Of a DNA stretch of 64,000 bases, positions 1-11,658 are shown piece by piece. The DNA is taken from NCBI GenBank assembly GCA_933207985.1, contig OW240912.1, positions 72,910,361 to 72,974,360 on the forward strand, read 5' to 3'. Position 1 is the stretch's first letter; every line of letters starts with the position of its first letter. The notes under the pieces were generated by a model. It saw only the letters and a list, made by a program, of their open reading frames with translations, was not told where the DNA came from and made no database searches. Source of the DNA: Pelobates cultripes. Its lineage: Eukaryota > Chordata > Amphibia > Anura > Pelobatidae. Made by a program: the position numbers and the translations under genes.

Positions 1-2262
1 TGAGTAAAATGACACCCCCATTGTATGTCTTTTGCACTATTTCGTGAAGTTACAGTGCCATACAGGATACCTGTCCTTTTCAGTATTCACAGTAGAATTT
101 TGAGAGATGAATTTAATGAGCCTTAGCTTCCATTTGGGGTATTATAACAGTTTGACTGTTCAAAAAACCCCCACAAAGGCCTACCATTTGTAAAAGTAGA
201 CACTCCAGGGTATCTTATAAGGTGCATATTGTGCCTTAACATGCCCCCATTTTTTCACCAATATATGCCAAAGTATGTGGTAAAAAAAAATTTGGTGCAT
301 TTTTTACATACGGATTGCATTTTTGCTGGGCGTTTTGTATATTTCATATGTGCCACTAAGTTCAAACCCCCCAAATTATGCTCAGCTAAGTCTTCTGAGT
401 AAAATGACACCCCATATGAATGTCTTTGGCACTATTTCGTGAAGCTACAGTGCCATATAGGAGACCTGTCCTTTACAGTATTCACAGTAGAATTTTGAGA
501 GACGGATTTAATGAGCCTTAGCTTCCATTTGGGGTATTATAACAGTTTGACTGTTCAAAAAAACCCCACAAAGGCCTACCATTTGTAAAAGTAGACACTC
601 CAGGGTATCTCATAAGGTGCATATTGTGCCTTAACATACCCCCATTTTTTCACCAATATATGCCAAAGTATGTGGTAAAAAAATTATTTTGTGCATTTTT
701 TACATACGGATTGCATTTTTGCTGGGCGTTTTGTATATTTCATATGTGCCACTAAGTTCAAACCTCCCAAATTATGCTCAGCTAAGTCTTTTGAGTAAAA
801 ATACACCCCCAATGAATGTCTTTGTCACTATTTTGTGAAGCTACAGTGCCATATAGGAGACCAAGCCATATCCGTTTTTACCAAACTTTGAATTTTGACG
901 CTGGGCCTATGTGCAATTTCCAAGCATCTTCGCAGGTTTTAAATTCAATCTACCCCACAAAGGCCTACCATTTCTTAAAGTAGACACCCCAGGGTGTTTC
1001 AAAAGGTATAGTTTGAACCTTAGCGTGGGATCATTTTTCCGCTAGCTTGTACCAGATGTAGTGGTAATAAGCATTTTTTCTGCCTTTTTGACATACAAAG
1101 TGAGTTTGATTTTGTTTGCACAGTATATTTTGCAAACCTTATGTGTGCTACGACTGTATAATACTTCATATGTTGCTCAGCTATGTCGGCTGAGTACAGC
1201 AATACCCCCGTATGTACCTTTGCCAGGTATGTGTGGACATCGGAGGGGCACATTTGGGACACAGCCATTCCAGTTTTTTTCAAACTTTGAATTTTTATGC
1301 TGTGCCTATGTCCCATTTTAGAGTATTTTACCAGGCTATATAATCCAAATTCCCCATAAAGCCATACCATTTCTTAAAGAAGACATCCCAGGGTATTTCA
1401 AAAAGGCATATTTTGAACCTCAGCGTGGGATCATTTTTCCGCTAGCTTGTACCAAGTGTAGTGGTAATAAGCATTTTTCTGCCTTTTTGACATACAAAGT
1501 GAGTTTGCACAGTATATTTTGCAAACCTTATGTGTGCTACGACTGTATAATACTTCATATGTTGCTCAGCTATGTCGGCTGAGTACAGCAATACCCCCGT
1601 ATGTACCTTTGCCAGGTATGTGTGGACATCGGAGGGGCACATTTGGGACACAGCCATTCCAGTTTTTTTCAAACTTTGAATTTTTATGCTGTGCCTATGT
1701 CCCATTTTAGAGTATTTTACCAGGCTATATAATCCAAATTCCCCATAAAGCCATACCATTTCTTAAAGAAGACATCCCAGGGTATTTCAAAAGGCATATT
1801 TTGAACCTTAGCGTGGGATCATTTTTCCGCTAGCTTGTACCAAGTGTAGTGGTAATAAGCATTTTTTCTGCCTTTTTGACATACAAAGTGAGTTTGCGCA
1901 GCATATTTTGCAAACCTTATGTGTGCTATGACTGTATAATACTTCATATGTTGCTCAGCTATGTCGGCTGAGTACAGCAATACCCCCGTATGTACCTTTG
2001 CCAGGTATATGTGGATGTTGAAGGGGCGCATTTGAGACGCAGCCATTCAGTTTTTTTCTAACTTTGAAGTTTTACGCTGTGTCCATGTTCCAATTTGGAA
2101 TAGTTTAGACGGTTGGTTATTGAAACTTCCCCACAAACACATACTATTTATTAAAGAATACACCCTGGGGTAATTCAAAAGGCATATTTTGAACCTTGGC
2201 GTGGGATAATTTTTTCTCTAGTTTGTTCCAGGTGTAGTGGTAATGAGCGTTTTTAAAATGTA
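1..2262. repeat. Tandem array of ~390-bp units, six copies
   Basis: The same unit recurs with anchors (TGAGTA followed by ...ACACCCC or ...ATACCCCC) at 1, 397, 792, 1191, 1580 and 1969, so the spacing is 396, 395, 399, 389 and 389. The first two units resemble each other closely. The fourth and fifth are nearly identical and form a second subfamily, and the last decays into AT-rich DNA near 2262. The array touches position 1 and so continues outside the window. The repeated reading frames on the minus strand (1020-1370, 1442-1759, 1819-2046) are copies of one another carried by the repeat. They match no protein family I know and I do not treat them as genes. Confidence 0.9.
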
Positions 2263-3396
2263 TTTTTTTACTTTTTATAACTTTTTTACTTTTAAAAACT
2301 AGTTTTTAAACTTTTGTTTTGCTTATAAATTTTTTTTAAACTTTCCTAAACTTTCTTAAAACTTTTTTACAGATTTAACATTTTTCTAAGCTATTTTTTT
2401 TACTGTTAACCCCTAACTAGCAGTACGCAGCACTAACAGTAAATTCCCCATTTTCCCATAACTCCCACCCACCCCAGCTAGCAAAATATATAGTTATAAA
2501 ATATTTAAATTAATTAATTAAATAAATTGAACCCCTGAGGGTTAAAAAATAAATAAAAGTTAATCCTCAGGGGTTAAAAAAAATTAGATCACAGTATAAT
2601 ACTGTGATCTCTATTTGATCGCTGTAGGCAGTGATCGACTGGCAGGGAAGGGGTTAATTTTTATTTGGACTAGGTAAAGTGTGTTTTTTTGTTTTTATTA
2701 CTTAAATGTTATTAAAACATTTTTTAAGCTTAATTTTTAACTTTTTAAAGTTTCTTTTAAAACTTTTTTTTAACGTTAACCCCTAGTTAGCCTAACGTCA
2801 AATCCCCCAATTCCCCACTAACTTCCACCTACCCCAGCTATCTAAATATATAATTTAAAAATAATTTAATTAATTAATTTAATTAATTTTGCCCCTGAGG
2901 GTTAAAAAAAAAAGAATTAACCCTCAGGGGTTAAAAAAAAAAATCAGATCATAGTAAAATGTAATCCCTGCCAATTGATCACTGTAGTCAGTGATCAATT
3001 GGCAGGGAAGGGGTTAATTTTTTATTAAAATGGGTAAGGGGGGGACACTTTAAATTAACTTTATTTTTTTTTCCAGCAGGGGGCAGGATCAGCACTGATC
3101 CGGCTCCCTGCACTTCACACAGAACCCGGAAGTGCAGGGAGCCGGTAGGTGAGTATTCAGAGCACATGTGCTCGCTCCGACTTGTGGTCAGAGCGAGCAC
3201 ATGTGCTGGGCAGCCTGACCGGGTGCTCCCGGTATGCCTCTAATGCAGAGGCATACCGGGAGCACCATTAACCCCGCGATCGCCGCGATAGCGGCGATCC
3301 GGGGTTAATTTTACCGCGTGACGGACGAGGTCCGTCACCCGTCGTTAAGGGTCTCCCCTGCGTGACGGACCTCGTCCGTCACCCGTCCTGAAGGGG
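2263..3396. repeat. Duplicated AT-rich unit followed by a block of perfect hairpins
   Basis: Two units about 360 bp apart share the landmarks GGCAGGGAAGGGGTTAA at 2641 and 3001 and a CCCCTGAGG / CCTCAGGGG hairpin at 2532-2573 and 2892-2930. A 12-bp-arm palindrome lies at 2586-2610 and a near-perfect hairpin at 2967-3007. A GC-rich series follows: arms 3100-3116 with 3129-3145, 3161-3177 with 3191-3207, 3222-3240 with 3248-3266, a palindrome at 3274-3306, and GTGACGGAC / GTCCGTCAC hairpins at 3318-3338 and 3362-3382. No coding potential is seen. Confidence 0.85.
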
Positions 3397-3498
3397 TTAA
3401 CTTATGTTAAAATCAGGACCTGGAAAAAACCAAAACTAAGACACCTTATCCAAAACATAAGTATCAAATAAATGGTACTTTATATATAGGTGTATTAA

Positions 3499-4523
3499 CC
3501 CCTTCAGGACGGAGTCAATAGTGCACGTTCTGATCAAAACAAAACGTAAACAAAAACTGGAATTTGCGCTATATGTCTGTTCAACCGTAATTCCCCGCTG
3601 TCACATTAAATGCACCCACACTTATTATATATCATTTTGTTCAGGAGAAACAGGGCTTTAATTTATCATTAACTATTCATATATGGAACATAATTTATTA
3701 TGAATAAAATTTAAAAAAAGGTGAGAAAATAAGATTTTTCTTTTTAAATTTGTATTTCCATCTGACATTTTAGCTGTGAATGTCATAATACTGTTAGGTT
3801 TTACTGCAAAAAAATGCACATATTTGTAATCAGCGATGTCTCACGAGTACAACAGTACCCCCCATTAACAGGTTTTATGGTGTTTTGGAAAGTTAGAGTC
3901 AAATATAGAACGTTCCATTTTCAAATGGAAATTTGCCAGATTAGTAATGTTACCTTTGAGACAGTGTGGTAGCCCAGGAATGAGAATTACCCCCATAATG
4001 GCATACCATTTGAAAAAGTAGACAACCCAAGGTATTGAAAGTGGGGTATGTTTAGTCTTTTTTAGTAGCCACTTAGTCACAAACACTGGCCAAAGTTAGC
4101 GTTCATATTTGTTTTTGTGTGAAAAAAGCAAAAACTAATATTTGGCCAGTGTTTGTGACTAAGTGGCTACTAAGAAAGACTGGACATACCCCACTTGCAA
4201 TACCTTGGGTTGTCTACTTTTGCAAATGGTATGCCATCATGGGGGTAATTCTCATTCCTGGGCTACCATACGCTCTCAAAGACAACATAACCAATCTGGC
4301 AAATTTCAATGTCAAAAAAATGAAATGCAAGCCTCCGGGGGCTTCTTTTGCTGTGGGAGGGCTGCCTGGGCTGTGAGGCAGTCCTCCCGAAGCGGAACGC
4401 CGAGTAGGTAAGTATCCCGGGCGCTCCAGGGCTCAAAGCCGTTACGGCGTTCTATGCCGCCGCAACAGCTTTAAAGCCCAATTAAAGCGGGATGGCATAG
4501 GACGCCATAACGGCGTTAAGGGG
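3499..4523. mobile_element. TTAA-flanked palindromic non-autonomous element
   Basis: The element is flanked by TTAA at 3495-3498 and 4524-4527 and has short imperfect terminal repeats (CCCCTTCAGGAC at the left, CGCCGTTAAGGGG at the right). A large interior palindrome pairs about 3886-4100 with 4130-4310. Both arms contain the phrases AATGGTATGCCAT and GGGGTAATTCTCATTCC in opposite orientation. Interior segments such as CTCACGAGTACAACAGTACCCCCC near 3840 resemble the tandem unit of the preceding element, so the two are relatives. The mirrored reading frames at 3865-4086 (-) and 4119-4376 (+) come from the palindrome and are not supported as genes. Confidence 0.75.
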
Positions 4524-4663
4524 TTAACAAATGTGGATTTGTTTGTGATGTAATGGCAGATGGTGTGCTACGAGGACTTTGATTGGTTAGAGTTGTAAGT
4601 TGCCATTATAGTCCTAAATTGTCTGTGAAAATGGAGAGCTTTAAATTTGGACTGTTACTTTAA

Positions 4664-5081
4664 AGGACCACTATAGTCCTTAAGTCCCCCCCAACCCTCA
4701 TGGCCCCCCTCCCACTGGGCTGACGGGGTTAAAACCCCTTCAGCCACTTACCTTTCTCCAGCGTCGGGCTCCCTCGGCGCTGGTGACCTCTCTTCTTCCT
4801 GCCGACGTCAGCGCACGCATTCAAATAGCCCATAGAAAAGCATTACTCAATGCTTTCCTATCGACGTCCAGCGTCTTCTCACTGTGATTTTCACAGTGAT
4901 AATCGCAGAAGCGGCCTCTAGTGGCTGTCAGTGAGACAGCCACTAGAGGCTGGATTAACCCCCCGTGAAACATAGTTTCTCTGAAACTGCTATGTTTTCA
5001 GCTGCAGGGTGAAAACTAGGGGGACCTGGCACCCAGACCACTTCATTGAGCTGAAGTGGTCTGGGTGCCTATAGTGGTCCT
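4664..5081. mobile_element. MITE, family A (AGGACCACTATAG termini), TTAA target duplication
   Basis: Termini AGGACCACTATAG and CTATAGTGGTCCT are exact inverted repeats and are flanked by TTAA (4660-4663, 5082-5085). A subterminal hairpin at 5030-5067 has the stem CACCCAGACCACTTCA pairing with its complement. The interior holds shorter palindromes, such as CTAGTGGCTGTC / GACAGCCACTAG near 4917-4946. The same family recurs at 16131, 19011 and 22937. It is non-coding and presumably mobilised in trans by a TTAA-specific transposase. Confidence 0.9.
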
Positions 5082-5085
5082 TTAA

Positions 5086-5769
5086 TGACTCTGTAATGTT
5101 GCCCTGTTTATGTTAAAGCCACATTATACCCCAGTTAACAGTAGCAACATTTATAATGACACCACTTGTGTGGTGTCAAAGCACCATAGCCACTACAGCT
5201 TGCCCCTGGCACTCTTCCAAGATAAGTAGTCAATCCATTTTCTAATGGTGTGGCACTTACCTGGGTTCGATAGGTGACGGTGGTCTCTCCCAATCTTATG
5301 GATACTGCAAAAAGCAGAATGTATCATTCATCTGGCAATATCAGTTTGGTCCTATTTGTTCATCATCCAGCTGAGAACACCAGGTGAACTCCAAGCCAAA
5401 GAATTGCATCCAAAACATGGCCGTAAATTATGTAACCAATTCGGTTACAGAAACTTCCATGTAGCAGGGCTACCTCGTGGGCTACTGGAGAAAATCCAGG
5501 TGACATGTTGTTTGAATTCTTAAAGTGGGCAGCACCAAAACCACTGCAGTGCACTTCTTAGCGTGCCCCTTTAGCTCTTCTTAGCTACATAGTAATTACA
5601 AGTATAGGGTTTTCAACACCCTTCCAATGATTTAAGAAAAAAAGCTTTGTTTATAAATTGTATCACATGTGCTAGTAATTTTTTATTGTGACAATGAAGA
5701 CACCCACTGTTGGGCTTTCCTATCAATTTAAAATAATTACACAAATGAAATACAATACCAAAAGCAGAT
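5086..5769. other. Non-coding stretch with decayed MITE remnants
   Basis: There is no convincing reading frame. Around 5160-5210 the phrase AGCACCATAGCCACTACAGC resembles the subterminal hairpin arm of the TTAA elements, so an eroded copy is likely here. The rest shows nothing recognisable. Confidence 0.4.
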
Positions 5770-5925
5770 TGCTGCATTAGCTAGGGATAGCAGGGGTTCA
5801 TCTAGATTGTAAACTTGTTTGATTAGGGACTTCAACCCCATCTGTGCGTCTTGTCTTTTAAGCCACCCATTGTACAGCACTGCAGTATTTGTTGGCGCTT
5901 TATAAATCTTAATAATGACATAGTG
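5770..5925 (+). repeat. Interspersed repeat ending in TTGGCGCTTTATAAA
   Basis: The stretch starts with AGATTGTAAACTTG and ends with CCCATTGTACAGCACTGCAG then TTGTTGGCGCTTTATAAA. The same tail recurs at 27368-27412 and 34258-34300, and in reverse orientation near 49015-49050, which shows dispersal. I recall this tail as a common 3' end of retroposed repeats in frog and fish genomes, but I cannot assign it to a named SINE or LINE from the sequence alone. Confidence 0.6.
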
Positions 5926-6867
5926 CCATTCATATTGTTGGTAGCAAAGATTTTGTCTTTCGTGTTTATGATCTGTGCTTGTGTATAGCTTTTTAAGCAG
6001 GAAAGCCCACTCAGGCCAAGCTCTCCAATCTGTGCAAAGTGATCTGTTGGCCTCACACTGTTTTTTGGATTAGGATTTCTAGTTAGAGCCTGCCGTGGAA
6101 CCTGGCTTTTCACCAGTAACCCAAGGCTCTCTGCTTATCCCTACATAATATGCATAATCATGAACTTTTAAACAAAAGGCAAACATTAATTTAACTTAAA
6201 AAAAATAACATAACCTAAGCCCATTATTTCATTGCCAACAATGTGATTGGATTGGGGTGTAAATTGCGTTTGGTTTTTACATGTGATTGGATTGGTGTGC
6301 TGAAATGTAAGTTTCGATATGGATAATCATACATAACTTGATCAAAGTGTCAGTTCTTGGTAAATGTTCAAATTAGTTGATTGGTTTAAAAATATCTGCT
6401 TAGAACTGTAACACTAGTAAACATAGCTATTCACAGTTGGCTATATTGTGAATGTATTCATTAACATGTAGTAATCAAGCAGAAGTTGATTTGTTCATTA
6501 GTGCAGGCTGTTTGTTGTCAATATTGGGATTCATAGAAATGTTCAATGTGCTATGGATGGGGAGTTGTTTTGTTCAACATGACTATCAGATCCTATTATC
6601 ACCATCTTAAGCACCAGTCAATTACTACAAAAGATTAAATATCTTCGTTAACAATGCTTGATTATATTTACTACTGCTCAGTTTTGTAAGAAACTCTGAA
6701 CAGCTGATCTAAAATAAAACCAGGAGTCTGGGTGTGAGCCATACATTTAGAGTGCCCACTCCTTCAGCCACAGTCAGGGATGTCCAATATCTCCAATTAT
6801 TTTTAAACATTCCCTGAATCCTTTAATCGGTATCCTTTAACCAGGATAACTGCCCTGGGATTTCTGT
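5926..6867. other. Non-coding stretch, nothing recognised
   Basis: This is AT-rich sequence with many stops in every frame. A direct repeat GTGATTGGATTGG occurs at about 6243 and 6282. No gene, RNA or element boundary was identified. Confidence 0.4.
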
Positions 6868-7318
6868 TTTTGTGAGACGAACAGGCATCATATCATTTGC
6901 TGATGACTTCTTACGCTATATATCTGACTCTTACAAACACCTTCAATTTTTTTTTAAGCACAAGATTACTCTTTCAGCCACATATTGAGCCTTGTTTCCC
7001 ATTCCACGCGGCCGCCTCATGCTTTTGAATTAATTTAGTGCTCCGACTCACACATACTATTTCTCAAACCTTTATAATCATCCCAAATCCTTCCATTACC
7101 ACTTTTGAAATGTGATGTGAAAAGGTTACACTCACTTTTTACCACCTTCCTATGGCATGGGAAGAGGGTGAGGGTAGCTATGATACAGTTGGAGCAACTT
7201 AGATTTAATTTAGGCCTCAATATCCCTATATGTCTTAGACAGGATTTTGGAACAGGATATATTGTCCAATTGCTTTATGGAACTTCAGTTCTGTACCAAA
7301 ATCCATCTAACTAATTAC
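6868..7318 (+). pseudogene. L1-type LINE ORF2 (reverse transcriptase) relic
   Basis: Two broken pieces of an L1-like ORF2 are visible on the plus strand. Codons at 6887-6913 read I-I-S-F-A-D-D-F-L, which matches the catalytic YxDD-type motif of reverse transcriptase. After a degraded interval, 7105-7240 encodes a segment containing LHSLFTTFLWHGKRVRVAM, which corresponds to the L1 palm/thumb signature (FIWxGKRPRI, followed by LxxPxxxGGLxLPN). The frame is interrupted between the pieces and no endonuclease or 3' end is present. It is an old, inactive fragment. Family assignment rests on recognising these motifs, not on an alignment. Confidence 0.7.
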
Positions 7319-8946
7319 AATCTCCAATTTTTTTTTTGTTACCCCAAAACACCCTATATGTATTCAAATGGCTCTGACATTCATACCTGAATTTCAACCA
7401 ACCAGTTTTCTAAAATATTGGATTATTCAGTTATACAGCTTATTAAATTGAGGCCATAAAGTTTCCATTTTTTTTCAAGGGACACTATAGTCACCCAGAC
7501 CACTTCAATGAAAGACCACACTAATTCTAGTGCAGACGGTAAAAAAAAAAAGCAAGGTCTCACACAAGGGGTGCTACAATTTCAAATTTAAACCTTGGTT
7601 CTTAATTTTAAATGTTGTTCTTCTAATGTTAAAATATTTTTCTGACTCCCTAGATATTTAGAATGTTGTAGCTTAAACAACTAAATCTCTGTGTACTATT
7701 GTGTATATTTTTATGTATACATTCTGTGTATATTCTCTTTATTTTGGCAAATAAAACCATTGGTCTTGCACGAGGGGTGAGCCACAGCAATAGCACAAAC
7801 TTCTAGTTAAGCGGCTTTCACCTTCTGGGTTCTTGCATATTTTGCAAAGACTCCTGATGGCCTCACCACTTGCTGTGCAGTGGGCCAGGGATGCAGCAGA
7901 GATGAGTTGTACTTACCTGATGGCTGATGCTGATGCTGCCATCTTTGATCTTGAGCTACTAGCGCATGATACCTATGGCACCCCATGTCTTTAGTGTACA
8001 ACACTGATATCTGTAGGATCCTTCGAGAGACTGCATAGAGATTCTCCCATTTTGAGTGAAAGATTACTTATTCCCACAACTGTCGATAGCTGGAAGTGAC
8101 AAACCTTGACAGCGGTAGCTCGGTCTTTTGTCATGGTTTTATTTTCTTCACTTTCAATCTTTATTTTATTTTGTTAACTTGAGGATTCTACATACAACAA
8201 AGTAGTCCCTTCTTTGTTTTATGATATCTTTTGTCTGCATTGGAATTTCCATGAGATTTTATCTTTATAAAATGCTCCATGTTTGGGGGGATGACGGCCT
8301 TTTTAATGGATTGCTTTTGTGCTTTGTTTATGTATTTGTCTGTTATGTATGCCTTTTGTATCTCTCATTGCTTTGAGCAGCCTCTACATTTCTGTGTGTC
8401 CCTGTATCTTTGTCTCTTTTGTCTGTTAGTGCCTTAAGCGGTCTCATTTATGTGCTTTTCTGTTTGCGTACCTGCAGCATTTTTATACATGATATATGTA
8501 CTGCTTTGTGTACTCTGCTGGTTTGTGTTTAGGATTACTAGTGATTTGCGGGTGATTTTCATAATTGGACAAAATATTTATTTTAGCAGGCTGGCATTAA
8601 AGTACATTTGTAGTTTGATATTTTTGCATCTATTTCTTTCATTGTTTTTTTATGGTGGTGCATTTTTTTTTATTTTATTGGTGGTTAAATGGCAAATAAG
8701 AAAATTGAACAGAATATTTTCATTTGCAACTTGTACATTCCACCTTTCTACTTTCAACATTTCCCTAGTGTCCTGATATTAGTGGCATAGTCCTTATACT
8801 GTTTTTTTCATTTGCTGTTCAAGGTTGGATCTTTGGTGTTTTGGCTCTGGTGATATTAGAGGGAAGTCCTCAAAGTGTAGTGCAAGCACATCGTTAAATA
8901 CTGGGTGTTAATCTAACTTCAGGCATTTTTAACCATATAAGAGAGC
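7319..8946. other. Non-coding stretch with one MITE end fragment
   Basis: GGGACACTATAGTCACCCAGACCACTTCA-like sequence at about 7480-7515 is a fragment of the TTAA MITE group. No other structure was recognised. The reading frame at 8450-8776 is hydrophobic and compositionally biased (T-rich), without domain features. Confidence 0.4.
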
Positions 8947-8950
8947 TTAA

Positions 8951-9499
8951 AAAACCACTCCACACTTCTAAACCCCTGCCAAAAAAAAAAGTTTAGTAAA
9001 TATACCCCCTATGAATACATGTATGCATATTTTCATGTATGTATTCATTGGGAATATATTTTAGAATAACTTACAAAAACTGCAATTCTTATGACTGCAG
9101 CCTTTGTAAGCCCCTCTCCTTTTTTTCCCGAAAGAGACTTTCCATCTCTTCACAAGGAAATAACCAATCAAAGGCTTCTCATTGGTCCCCACGTGCGCAC
9201 GCAGGCACAACGTTGAGTGCACATATACCAGACCATGCATGCGTGCGCACCCGGTCGCATGTGCAGGGATGAGGCTGTCGAGCTGGTCTGAGGTCTGTAA
9301 GGGGAGGAGGGAGAGGAGGGCACACTCAAGTAGAGCGAGCTAACAGAAGTAGGAAGGAATCCTTCCTGGTTGTTTGACAGCCAGGGGGGAGTTCCCTGGT
9401 TAATTTATAAACTTTTATAAACTGGGGTTAAATGAGGATACTCCTCACCCATAAAGCACTCCAGCAAGCGGAAGTGCTTTTGGGGTGTGGAGTGGTCCT
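8951..9499. mobile_element. MITE, family B (ACCACTCCACAC termini), TTAA target duplication
   Basis: ACCACTCCACAC at the left (from 8954) is the reverse complement of GTGTGGAGTGGT at the right end. TTAA flanks both sides (8947-8950, 9500-9503). The interior contains CTGCAGCCTTTGTAAGCCCCTC and a GC-rich part with GTGCGCAC-type short palindromes near 9190-9260. A diverged relative is at about 30965-31290. No coding sequence. Confidence 0.8.
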
Positions 9500-9503
9500 T
9501 TAA

Positions 9504-11578
9504 GAAGCGCTCTGAGGATGATCAGCCCTAGTAAAGAAGTGCCCGGACTGACATGCTCCCGTATTTGTGTGCACATCATTGTCCTCTCTGTGGCTTCATC
9601 CTATCCCATTTCATTTACACATCTCCCAGTGTCACAACATATATGTATGCATGTCTCACGGACATCTTGCCTCTCATTTTTTGTTCATTGTGATTAGTGA
9701 GTTTAGATAGGAAGTCAAAATTCTAAATTGGCATTTATGTCAGCTGGAAAAAAATTGCTGTGACACAAAAATAAAGCTTTATAAAAGAAACTTATCTTTT
9801 TTATTTGTAGATGATTCAAATGATTCATTTACAAGTAACACACACACTTTGTATTACTTTAGAAGATATATTTATATTTTAACACCGAATTCTCCCCTCC
9901 CAGAGTTTGATTGGTTAAACTGTAGCAGTCCCTCGAGTACATGCTGGACAATGTTCACCTAGTGATAAGATGGTTCAGTTAACCTTTGTGCAGACCTTCG
10001 TTTCTTTTGTAATATTGCATTTCCTCTAAGTAAAGAGGTTTGTAGGTCATATGGATGTGGATAATAGGGCAGGATGTTGAGAGATATTCCGGGGGTCACA
10101 CATTAGCATGCAGGAAAGAGAATGCACTGTTATTTCACAGTGAGGAAAGGCAAGGGTCTGCTTCGGACACATTTGTTAATATATATGACAACTGGGACCT
10201 AATTATCAATAAATGTGATCTAAATTTTGCAACTGGAAAAAGTATGGTTTAAAAAAAAAAAAAAACCCACAAGAATGTTCTGTAAGAGAAGATACAGTGA
10301 TATGTTTTGAATTGCTACAATATGAGCAATAGTGATCCTAATACAATAATTTTATTAGCTGTGATTTCCTACAGTAGCATCACAAGAAATGGTACCAATT
10401 CAGTAGCCGTATCAGTGGTCTTCCATTACTGTATTTTGGGACATATCTCTTTTATTTCTTTTTCTTGAAAAAGAAACACTGCACTTCTATCTTTAGTCCT
10501 TTTTGTCTTGTTTAATCTGTGCTTCAAGGCAGCTTTGTACTAGTTATTAAACACACAGAGCAGTAGGAGAAAACAGCAGTTTAAGGAACCTGCTTGAGAA
10601 TATTTTAGGTTATTTAATTCCAAGCAGCATAATCAAACATTTTATGTGATGGTTATGGTGTTTTGAAACTTTAATTTAAATTATACCCTTTAATTCCCAG
10701 GAATTTTCTTCATCTTCAGAGCTTTGAAGCAGGCAGGGACCAGTGCTGTTTGTATGTGCACATGCTTGCTACACAGCTCCTGCAAGCGAAGCAGGCTGGT
10801 TCAAAAGGTGTGGGTACCCAAATACAAATACATGAACCGCTCAGTGGGGAAGCTAGACTTGCTCATATGACATCACTGGTTAGAGGGGTGGAGTTTCAGA
10901 GCTGCAGTTTAACAAGAAATTAAAAAGTAAGTTTTCAGGTATTATTCTTTGCGTCGTAACCATTAGAGTAAAATACAGTGATCGTAGCACTTGCTGTGTC
11001 AGTTTATAAAGATTTCAACAGAAACAAAACTATTTGTTATTCCTTCCATGTAATGGATTAAAGTTGCAGTAGACTTGTATTTTTTATTTTATTTTTTTGC
11101 ATGTGTTTGTCTCACAATTCAGATAGGCACTCCGCGGTGTGACTGGTACAGAATCATGTGTCCCAGAATCTCCTGCCAAATCTAATTAGCCATTTACTTC
11201 CCTGTGTGAGAAAAGAAAACAGAAATAATTATGATCGCGCTAAAGCCTTTGTGTGTTTTTTGGATGTGCTTATATGAGCTAAGCAAAGATTTATTCAAGA
11301 TACATCTGATAAAAGATGTTTACACAAACTTAACCCCACACCCAAAAACATTTTCTGTGAAATTATATGCAAAGATTTCTCTTGATCTCCATTTAGTTTG
11401 TGGATAATAGCAGTAGTAGTCTAAGTATGTAATCTATACCGAATGTTACTGATTATCAGTGTTTTACCCTTAATCTGCTGCAAAACTACTAACCACTGCC
11501 ATCCAACTATGGATGAAATTAATTAGACTAATGCACCTACACAATGGACTGTAGTGGTTATGTTGCTAGCAAGGCTCT
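9504..11578. other. Non-coding stretch, nothing firmly recognised
   Basis: The sequence is AT-rich with poly(A) at 10250-10264. A more GC-balanced part at 10690-10930 may be an eroded repeat, but I could not match its ends. No exons, RNA genes or element termini were identified. Confidence 0.4.
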
Positions 11579-11658
11579 TTAACCCCTTAAGGACCAAACT
11601 TCTGGAATAAAAGGGAATCATGACATGTCACACATGTCATGTGTCCTTAAGGGGTTAA
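11579..11658. mobile_element. Small palindromic element, family C (CCCCTTAAGGAC termini)
   Basis: An approximately 74-bp element lies between two TTAA sites (11579-11582 and 11655-11658). Its ends, CCCCTTAAGGAC at the left and GTCCTTAAGGGG at the right, are inverted repeats. The middle carries ACATGTCACACATGTCATGT. This intact copy is the reference for the interrupted copy at 16117-19516. Each end holds an internal TTAA, which explains why other TTAA-specific elements can insert there. Confidence 0.85.

Larger units (their letters stand above)
1..3396. mobile_element. Right part of a TTAA-flanked composite element
   Basis: The sequence at 3385-3396 reads GTCCTGAAGGGG and is followed by TTAA (3397-3400). 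Its reverse complement, CCCCTTCAGGAC, is exactly the left terminus of the neighbouring element that starts at 3499 after TTAA. The 390-bp array and the hairpin block at 2263-3396 therefore appear to lie inside one non-autonomous element whose left end is beyond the window. Termini starting CCC next to TTAA are typical of piggyBac-like elements, but assignment to piggyBac rather than Kolobok is inference. No transposase is visible. Confidence 0.6.

Noticed and set aside
1020..2046. Repeated minus-strand frames of 75-116 codons with nearly the same protein
   Set aside because: They are carried by the 390-bp tandem unit. Their similarity follows from DNA duplication, lengths differ through indels, and there is no domain signal.
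3865..4376. Mirrored frames sharing FVTKWLL and YAIMGVILIPGLP segments on both strands
   Set aside because: They arise from the two arms of one DNA palindrome; no known protein family matches.
5262..5275. GGTTCGATAGG, similar to a tRNA B box
   Set aside because: No A box at the proper distance and no cloverleaf could be folded around it.
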